Origin: Acidovorax kalamii
GTDB lineage: Bacteria; Pseudomonadota; Gammaproteobacteria; Burkholderiales; Burkholderiaceae_C
Length of the DNA stretch: 64,000 nt
Assembly (NCBI RefSeq): GCF_002245625.1
Contig: NZ_NOIG01000001.1
Span: forward strand, 310,001-374,000
Direction of reading: 5' to 3'
Numbering within the stretch: position 1 is the first letter of the stretch; each line of letters opens with the position of its first letter. A program made the position numbers and the translations under genes. This document shows positions 57,565-64,000 of this stretch, in pieces. Below the pieces are notes generated by a model. The model was given only the letters and a program-made list of their open reading frames with translations. It did not search any database and was not told the DNA's origin.

Positions 57565-59145
57565 ATGGACCCACAAGCACAGCAGGCGAGCCGGGGAGGG
57601 CTGGGCACCCAGCTCACGGTGGCGCAGCAGATCGGGCTGATCGTGGGGGTGGCCATTCTGGCGCTGGTGGTGGTGCTGGGGCTGAGTCTGGTGCGCGTGC
57701 AGCACCTGGGCGCCACGGTGGACCGGCTGGCCAACGAACAGGTCGAACGGCTGCAACTGGCACTGCGCTGGCGCAGCAACATTGCGGTCAACTCCACGCG
57801 CGTGTTCTCCATCGTCCAGTCCGAGGGCGATGACCTGCAGAACTACTTCAAGGACATGGTGGCCGCCACCACGGCCGACACCAGCAAGGTGCAAAAGCGC
57901 TACACCGAGCTGGAGAACAGCCCCGAGGGCCTGCGCATCCAGGAAGAACTGGCGGCGGTGCGCAAGCCCTACCTGGAGGTGCGCGACAAGGCGCTGGCGC
58001 TGAAGAAGGCGGGCGACATGGCGCAGGCCAAGAGTTTTGCGCTGGGCAGCTTTGCCCCGGTGGTGGACCAGTACAACGCGGTGGCCGACAAGATGGTGGC
58101 CTACCAGGTGCAGCGTTCGGCGGAGCAGGCGGGCGAGGCGGCGGGGCTGATCCAGTCCTACCGCACCACCGTGCTGGTGGCGGGCGTGGCGGGCCTGGCG
58201 CTGCTGGTGCTGCTGTCGTGGGTGGTGGTGCAGCGCATCCGCCGCTCGCTGGCCGAGGTGGCCCAGGTGGCCCAGCGCATTGGCGAGGGCGACCTGTCAC
58301 AACCCATCCAAGCCCAGGGGCGCGGTGAGGTGGCGCAGATGATGCGCGCAATGGAAGGCATGCAGACCTCGCTGGTGCGCATCGTGGGCGATGTGCGCCA
58401 CAGCAGCGACAGCATTGCCACGGGCTCCAGCGAAATCGCCACCGGCAATGCCGACCTGAGCCAGCGCACGGAAGAGCAGGCCAGCAACCTGCAGCAGACG
58501 GCGGCGTCGATGGAGCAGATCACCAGCACCGTGAAGAACAACTCCGACACTGCGCAGCGCGCGGCTGCGCTGGCGGGCTCGGCATCGGCAGCGGCCGTGA
58601 AGGGTGGCGAAGTGGTGGGTCAGGTCGTGGCCACCATGCAGGACATTGCGGCGGCGTCCAAAAAGATCACCGACATCATTGCGGTGATCGACGGCATTGC
58701 GTTCCAGACCAACATCCTGGCGTTGAACGCGGCCGTAGAGGCCGCCCGTGCGGGCGAGCAGGGCCGGGGTTTTGCCGTGGTGGCCAGCGAGGTGCGCAGC
58801 CTCGCACAGCGCTCAGCCTCTGCCGCCAAGGAGATCAAGACCCTGATCGGCGCGAGCGTGGAGAAAGTGGACAACGGCGCCCAGCTGGTGAGCAACGCGG
58901 GCCAGAGCATGGAGGACATCGTCACCCAGGTCAAACGTGTGAGCGACCTGATCGGCGAGATCTCCAGCGCCACCAGCGAGCAGACCATCGGCATCAGCCA
59001 GGTGGGCGAGGCCGTGACGCAGCTTGACCAGGTCACCCAGCAGAACGCCGCGCTGGTGGAACAGAGCGCGGCGGCGGCCGACAGCCTCAAGCACCAGGCG
59101 GCCAAGCTGGCCCAGATCGTGAGCGTTTTCCGGCTGGGGCAGTGA
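57565..59145 (+). CDS. Methyl-accepting chemotaxis protein
   Basis: This is a transmembrane chemoreceptor that controls the CheA kinase. Helix 1 lies near residues 25-46 ([20 protein letters not shown]), a periplasmic four-helix-bundle ligand domain covers about residues 47-195, and helix 2 lies near residues 196-217. A HAMP domain follows ([20 protein letters not shown]). The signalling hairpin tip is [20 protein letters not shown] near residue 386, continuing [15 protein letters not shown]. No CheR-binding pentapeptide is present at the end (SVFRLGQ). The ATG at 57565 follows AAGGAGG. The length is 526 residues. The ligand is unknown. Confidence 0.93.
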   Translation: MDPQAQQASRGGLGTQLTVAQQIGLIVGVAILALVVVLGLSLVRVQHLGATVDRLANEQVERLQLALRWRSNIAVNSTRVFSIVQSEGDDLQNYFKDMVAATTADTSKVQKRYTELENSPEGLRIQEELAAVRKPYLEVRDKALALKKAGDMAQAKSFALGSFAPVVDQYNAVADKMVAYQVQRSAEQAGEAAGLIQSYRTTVLVAGVAGLALLVLLSWVVVQRIRRSLAEVAQVAQRIGEGDLSQPIQAQGRGEVAQMMRAMEGMQTSLVRIVGDVRHSSDSIATGSSEIATGNADLSQRTEEQASNLQQTAASMEQITSTVKNNSDTAQRAAALAGSASAAAVKGGEVVGQVVATMQDIAAASKKITDIIAVIDGIAFQTNILALNAAVEAARAGEQGRGFAVVASEVRSLAQRSASAAKEIKTLIGASVEKVDNGAQLVSNAGQSMEDIVTQVKRVSDLIGEISSATSEQTIGISQVGEAVTQLDQVTQQNAALVEQSAAAADSLKHQAAKLAQIVSVFRLGQ

Positions 59146-59196
59146 GCGGGCTGCGGCCGAAGGGCCGGTGCTGCGGGCGCGGCGGGGCTCGCCCCT

Positions 59197-59529
59197 TCAG
59201 CCCGCCTGCAGGCACAGTGTGACCAGCAGCGAGGCGGGCTGCACCGCCTTGAGTGCATGCAGCGCACGCGGCGCCAGGTGCACAAAGTCGCCGGGGTGCA
59301 GCTGCTGCACGGCGCCGTCGCTGGCAAATTCAACCACCCCTTCGATGCACTGCACGGTGGCTTCGCCCGGCGTCTGGTGCTCTTTCATGGACTTGCCAAC
59401 GGGCAGCACCACCCGCATGACTTCGAGCTGGCCGGCTTTGAGGATGGCGGTGGTCGGGGTGTCGGGCAGGCGCTCGCCCAGGGGTCGTACGCTGACGATC
59501 TGGCCGGATTGGGCGTGGGGCAGGGCCAT
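59197..59529 (-). CDS. Cupin-domain protein
   Basis: This 110-residue protein has a single cupin barrel. The two cupin motifs are visible in part: EHQTPGEATVQCIEGVVEF with His and Glu near residue 49, and LHPGDFVHLAPRALHALKA near residue 77 with a late His. It could bind a metal, but its substrate and role cannot be told. The ATG at 59529 has an AAGGAG site. It is convergent with the chemoreceptor gene and lies about 195 bp from amiC. Confidence 0.82.
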   Translation of the reverse strand: MALPHAQSGQIVSVRPLGERLPDTPTTAILKAGQLEVMRVVLPVGKSMKEHQTPGEATVQCIEGVVEFASDGAVQQLHPGDFVHLAPRALHALKAVQPASLLVTLCLQAG

Positions 59530-59724
59530 GGCGGTTCTCCTTCCTGTCTTGCCCCGGCTTATCGACGGCACGGCGAAGGTGCCGGGCGAAATGCCCGTGC
59601 GACGGCGGGGCTGTGCAGCTTACTTTGCCCGCTCTTGGCAGGTGGCGCAAGGCCGGGGAATCACCGGGTGGGCCGGTGCTGCGCCCCTTGTTGGCGTGTC
59701 ATCCCGATGCACCGGCAACGCGCC

Positions 59725-61194
59725 TTATACCGACCGGCTGCGTGCCAGCGGCGGGTTCTTGGCGAAGTAGCGCGTGATGCCGCGCATCAGCGCATCGGCC
59801 AGCTGCTCTTGGTAGGCGCTGCTGCGTAGGCGCTTTTCTTCTTCAGGGTTGCTGATGAAGGCGGTTTCCACCAGCACGCTCGGGATGTCGGGCGCCTTCA
59901 GCACCGCAAACCCGGCCTGCTCCACGCGCGGTTTGTGCAGCTTGGCCATGCCGCCAATCTCGCCCAGCAGCACAGAGCCGAGCTTGAGGCTGTCGTTGAT
60001 CTGTGCGGTGGTGCTCATGTCCAGCAGCGCACGCTGCACATGCTGGTCTTTGGACTGCACGTTGATGCCACCCACCAGGTCGGCCTGATTCTCCTTGTTG
60101 GCCAGCCAGCGCGCGGCCGTGCTGGAGGCGCCGCCCTGGCTCAGCGCGAACACGCTGGCGCCGCGCGCGGCGGGGGTGGTGAAGGCGTCGGCGTGGATGG
60201 AGACGAACAGGTCGGCCTGCACGCGCCGGGCCTTTTGCACGCGGGTGCCCAGGGGCACGAAGTAGTCGCCGTCGCGCGTGAGGTAGGCGCGCATGGGGTT
60301 GCCCCCCACGGTGGTGGCGTTGATGCGGTCGCGCAGCAGGTAGGCCACGCGCAGCACCACGTCTTTTTCGCGCGTGCCTGCGGGGCCGATGGCGCCGGGG
60401 TCTTCGCCGCCGTGGCCTGGGTCCAGCGCCACGATGATGATGCGGTCGGTCTGGGTGGCGGTGGCACGGTTGCCGGTGCGAGGCGATTCGGCCTGTGCGG
60501 GGGCGGCCGCTATGGCGGGCGGGGGCACATCCGCAGGTGCGGGTGCTTGTGCCGGGCCGGGGCGCTGGGCCCGCTGAGCGATCAGGTCACCCAGTGGGTC
60601 GTGTTCGGCCGACGGGTTGGCGGCTGCAGCGGGCGCGCCGGGGCGCGTGGCAGCCGTGGGGATGGGGGCCAAGGGGGCAGGCTTGTCTGCAGAGGGCGCA
60701 TCACGCAGACGCTCGGCAATCAGCGCCTCCAGTGGGTCCACCGGTGCGGCGGGGTACAGGTCGAACACCAGCCGGTGCTGGTAGGCGGCCACGGGCGGCA
60801 GGGTAAAGACCTGGGGCAGGGCGGCCTGCTTCAGGTCCACCACCAGGCGCACCACGCCGGGCGCGTTCTGGCCCACGCGGATGCCTGCGATGTTGGGGTC
60901 GTCGGGCTTGACCTTGGCCACCAGCTCGCGCAGCGCGGGGCTGAGGTCGATGCCTTCGATGTCCACCGCCAGGCGCGGTGGGGTGGTCACAAAAAACTGC
61001 TTGGCCACCAGCGCGCCATCGGATTCGATGGTCACGCGCGAATACTCGGGGGCGGGCCACACGCGCACGGCCAGGATGGTGGCACCACGCGCAATCTGCT
61101 GCGTGCCCAGCAGCAATACCAGCGAGCCCATCTGCAGCACGGCGCGACGCGATGGCGGTCTGGCGGGGTGGGCGGGTGTGTGGGGCTGGTTCAC
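59725..61194 (-). CDS. amiC: N-acetylmuramoyl-L-alanine amidase, AmiC-type
   Basis: The enzyme cuts the bond between N-acetylmuramic acid and the stem peptide and helps separate daughter cells. A twin-arginine signal is visible (PSRRAVLQMGSLVLLLG). An AMIN domain for septal targeting covers about residues 45-150. A Pro/Ala-rich linker follows, then the zinc amidase domain from about residue 245: ALDPGHGGEDPGAIGPAGT, DLFVSIHADAF and SVLVETAFISNPEEE carry the zinc ligands and catalytic Glu. The start is a GTG at 61194, 6 bp after the tsaE stop. The length is 489 residues. Confidence 0.94.
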   Translation of the reverse strand: MNQPHTPAHPARPPSRRAVLQMGSLVLLLGTQQIARGATILAVRVWPAPEYSRVTIESDGALVAKQFFVTTPPRLAVDIEGIDLSPALRELVAKVKPDDPNIAGIRVGQNAPGVVRLVVDLKQAALPQVFTLPPVAAYQHRLVFDLYPAAPVDPLEALIAERLRDAPSADKPAPLAPIPTAATRPGAPAAAANPSAEHDPLGDLIAQRAQRPGPAQAPAPADVPPPAIAAAPAQAESPRTGNRATATQTDRIIIVALDPGHGGEDPGAIGPAGTREKDVVLRVAYLLRDRINATTVGGNPMRAYLTRDGDYFVPLGTRVQKARRVQADLFVSIHADAFTTPAARGASVFALSQGGASSTAARWLANKENQADLVGGINVQSKDQHVQRALLDMSTTAQINDSLKLGSVLLGEIGGMAKLHKPRVEQAGFAVLKAPDIPSVLVETAFISNPEEEKRLRSSAYQEQLADALMRGITRYFAKNPPLARSRSV

Positions 61195-61200
61195 GGTGCT

Positions 61201-61701
61201 TCAGAGTCCTTGCAGCATGGCGCGCCCGGCAGGGGTGGGGGCGAGCAGAGTGACCTTCCTTTCGGTGTCATCAATTGCTTCAATGTGGATAGCAAGGTCC
61301 GCAGGCGGGGTAAGCGCTGCAGCCTTTTCCGGCCATTCTGCCACCTTGAGACCCGGGTTGGCAAAAATGTCCCTGAAACCCGCGTCTTCCCACTCGCGCG
61401 GGTCGTCGAAGCGGTAGAAGTCGAAGTGCCAGATCGAGAGGTTGGGAGCCTCGTGCGGCTCCACCACGGCGTAGGTGGGGCTCTTGATGCGGCCCTGCAC
61501 GCCCAGGGCGCGCAGCAGGTGGCGCACCAGGGTGGTCTTGCCCGCGCCCAGGTCGCCATGCAGGGTGAGGAAGGCGTTGGTCAGCAGCGGCTGCGCTGCC
61601 AGCTGGCGTGCGAAGGCCTCGGTGTCGGCCTCGCTGCGCCAGATGAAATGGCGTGTAGCTTCGGCAGGGGCATCGGCGCCGCTTTCTACAATCTGGCCGG
61701 T

Positions 61702-61719
<18 letters not shown>
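61201..61719 (-). CDS. tsaE: tRNA threonylcarbamoyladenosine biosynthesis ATPase TsaE
   Basis: TsaE is the ATPase that works with TsaB and TsaD to make the t6A modification in tRNAs. The P-loop is LHGDLGAGKTTLVRHLLRA near residue 48. KSPTYAVVEPH and IWHFDFYRFDDPREWEDAG with the family Asp/Glu follow. The best start is a rare TTG at 61719, preceded by a good GAGGAA site; no ATG or GTG is available at the right place. This start overlaps the divergent queG start by 18 bp if queG begins at 61702. The length is 172 residues. Confidence 0.92.
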
Positions 61720-62778
<1,059 letters not shown>

Positions 62779-62779
62779 A

Positions 62780-62838
62780 TAAAAACCGGCCTCTCCGCCC
62801 AATGGATATGCGCTTTAAGCTATTAAAATAATAGCTAT
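62780..62838 (-). repeat. Palindromic repeat, copy 7 (intergenic, after queG)
   Basis: On the minus strand it reads CTATTATTTTAATAGCTTAA, then AGCGCATATCCATTGGGCGG, then AGAGGCCGGTTTTTATTC. It lies between the convergent queG and arylesterase genes. The core is degenerate compared with copy 6. Confidence 0.6.
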
Positions 62839-62860
62839 CGGAATGTAGAGCCCTGCGGTA

Positions 62861-63547
62861 CTACTGCACCAGCAACCCGGTGGTTTTGAGGGTCTCCACC
62901 AGCCCCTGCGCAAACTGCTCGTAGCCCGCCGCATTGGCATGGATCTGGTCGGACCGCAGCCGCTCTTGCGCCAGTACACCCGACCAGCCTTTGCTGTGCA
63001 GGGGAATCTTCAACTCCTCCGCCACCTCTTCGTACAGCGCGTGGTCACTGAGTTTGCCCACAGTGGCCATCAGCGACAGCTCGGGCACGGCCACCAGCAG
63101 CACCTGGGCGCCGCTGGCGCGTGCGTCGGCACAAATACGCTGCACGTTGGTGCGGGTGGTGGCGCTGCTCTGGCGGCGCAGAAAGTCGTTGCCGCCGATG
63201 CTCACAATGACCAGCGCTGGCTGGTGTTGCTGCAGCAGACTTGGCAGGCGGTCGAGTGCCTGGGCCGAGGTGTCGCCCGACACACCGCCATTGATCACCT
63301 TCCAGCCCGTCAGGCGCTGCAGCACGGCGGGGTAGGCGGTGTCGGCCGATGCGCCCACGCCCGAGGTCAGCGAGTCGCCCAGCGCCAGCACCGTGGCACC
63401 GGCGGGCAACGCCTGCGCGCGGGGCGGCTTGCGCCCGCAGGCGGCCAGCGGCGCAAGGGCCATGGCCGCCAGGCTGGCCAGCAGTGCGCGCCGCCGTGTT
63501 TGGCTTGTGTGCTCGGTGCGAAGGCCAGAATGCAGAAAATTTGTCAT
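62861..63547 (-). CDS. Arylesterase / TesA-like SGNH hydrolase
   Basis: This is an exported SGNH-fold esterase of the TesA/arylesterase type. The signal has twin arginines (TRRRALLASLAAM) and ends in a lipobox-like LAAC near residue 37, so a Tat-exported lipoprotein is possible. Catalytic blocks are ALGDSLTSGVGA near residue 53 (Ser), GGVSGDTS (Gly), IVSIGGNDFLRRQ (Asn) and DQIHANAAGY (Asp and His). The length is 228 residues. The ATG at 63547 overlaps the upstream permease stop (ATGA). Confidence 0.92.
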   Translation of the reverse strand: MTNFLHSGLRTEHTSQTRRRALLASLAAMALAPLAACGRKPPRAQALPAGATVLALGDSLTSGVGASADTAYPAVLQRLTGWKVINGGVSGDTSAQALDRLPSLLQQHQPALVIVSIGGNDFLRRQSSATTRTNVQRICADARASGAQVLLVAVPELSLMATVGKLSDHALYEEVAEELKIPLHSKGWSGVLAQERLRSDQIHANAAGYEQFAQGLVETLKTTGLLVQ

Positions 63548-64000
63548 CGCAGAAACCCCAGGGCAAACGGCAGGCTCACCACGCCCAGCAACGTGGACAG
63601 CGTCACCAGCCCCGCCACATAGGGCCCGTTGTAGCCCATGCGGGCGGCCAGCACATAGCAGGTCGATGCCGTGGGCAGGGCCGAGAAGGCCAGCAGCACC
63701 GTGGTCTGCACCGGGTCCAGCCCAAACAGCCGTGCCAGCGCAAAGGCCAGCAGGGGCTGCACCAGGTGGCGGATGGACAGCACCGCCACGCTCAGCGCCT
63801 TGCCGCGCGTGAGCAGGCCAAACTGCAGGCCGGCGCCTGCGGCCATCAGCCCCAGCGCCAGCGATGCGGCGCTGATGCGGCTGACCGTGGGTACGGCCCA
63901 CTCGGGGATCTGGAAGCCCAGCAGGTTGGCCGCCAGGCCCGACCCTGTGGCAATGATCAGCGGGTTGCGCACCAGCTCGCGCGCAAAACTGTGCTGACCC
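63544..64000 (-). CDS. AEC family transporter (5' part beyond window)
   Basis: This is the C-terminal half of an auxin-efflux-carrier-type membrane transporter. The reading frame stays open to the window edge, so the start is outside. Hydrophobic helices are visible in ASLALGLMAAGAGL, LVQPLLAFALARLFG, TTVLLAFSALPTASTCYVLA and LVTLSTLLGVVSLPFALGFL. The segment SALPTASTCYVLA followed by the MGYN loop is typical of the family's later helices. About 152 of an expected 310 residues are present. The substrate is unknown. Confidence 0.85.
   Translation of the reverse strand, partial: GQHSFARELVRNPLIIATGSGLAANLLGFQIPEWAVPTVSRISAASLALGLMAAGAGLQFGLLTRGKALSVAVLSIRHLVQPLLAFALARLFGLDPVQTTVLLAFSALPTASTCYVLAARMGYNGPYVAGLVTLSTLLGVVSLPFALGFLR

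Noticed and set aside
61272..61330. Possible eighth copy of the palindromic repeat inside tsaE
   Set aside because: The pieces GGATAGCAAGG and TAAGCGCTGCAGCC recall the family, but the order and spacing fit poorly, so I did not list it as a copy.

Overview
The window looks like a chromosomal segment from a betaproteobacterium of the family Comamonadaceae (Acidovorax-like). The grounds are high GC with strong third-position GC in most genes, the order rpsO-pnp-quinone oxidoreductase-tpiA-secG-tRNA-Leu-nuoA..N, and a short intergenic palindromic repeat of a kind I associate with this family. The genus is an inference; no rRNA gene is present to test it.

Layout. Positions 83-9029 (minus strand): a minor-pilin operon (two FimT/GspH-type pseudopilins, pilV, pilW, pilX, pilY1, pilE) followed closely by ribD. 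This block is visibly richer in A+T than the rest. Positions 9030-10306: one small secreted protein on the minus strand, then about 0.8 kb without a convincing gene. Positions 10307-15453 (plus): rpsO, pnp, a quinone oxidoreductase, tpiA, secG and tRNA-Leu(GAG). Positions 15530-30955 (plus): the complete 14-gene nuo operon for respiratory complex I, then DUF2818 and DUF1178 genes. Positions 31094-38034: an ABC exporter on the minus strand, then a plus-strand branched-chain amino-acid-type ABC importer (livG, livF, binding protein, livH, livM). Positions 38098-64000 are a mosaic of mostly minus-strand genes: an AttH-like Tat-exported protein, a cysteine-synthase-like enzyme, a large FtsX-type permease, hsp20 (plus), a LuxR regulator, an ABC ATPase, miaA, a Bcr/CflA transporter, a serine hydrolase (plus), an esterase lipoprotein, gdhA, a glycerophosphodiesterase (plus), mutL, a DedA protein (plus), a glycine-zipper lipoprotein, a chemoreceptor (plus), a cupin, amiC, tsaE, queG (plus), an arylesterase and a partial AEC permease.

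How the parts fit. The pilin block builds and tips type IV pili. The central block is housekeeping: translation, RNA decay, glycolysis, protein export and respiration. The right-hand mosaic keeps, in the same order and strand, the enterobacterial set queG | tsaE-amiC ... mutL ... miaA, but spread over about 16 kb by other genes. It also appears to hold a scattered ABC ATPase + FtsX permease + AttH trio.

The observations I rate highest are: a structured hsp20 5' leader that could mask its ribosome binding site (a candidate RNA thermometer) behind a sigma-32-like promoter; a palindromic repeat family of about 60 bp with seven visible copies, three of them read through in frame inside mutL, miaA and the FtsX permease gene; and a nested stem-loop in the pnp leader. 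I found no CRISPR array, insertion sequence, prophage or rRNA. I did not recognise a wholly new defence or biosynthetic system.
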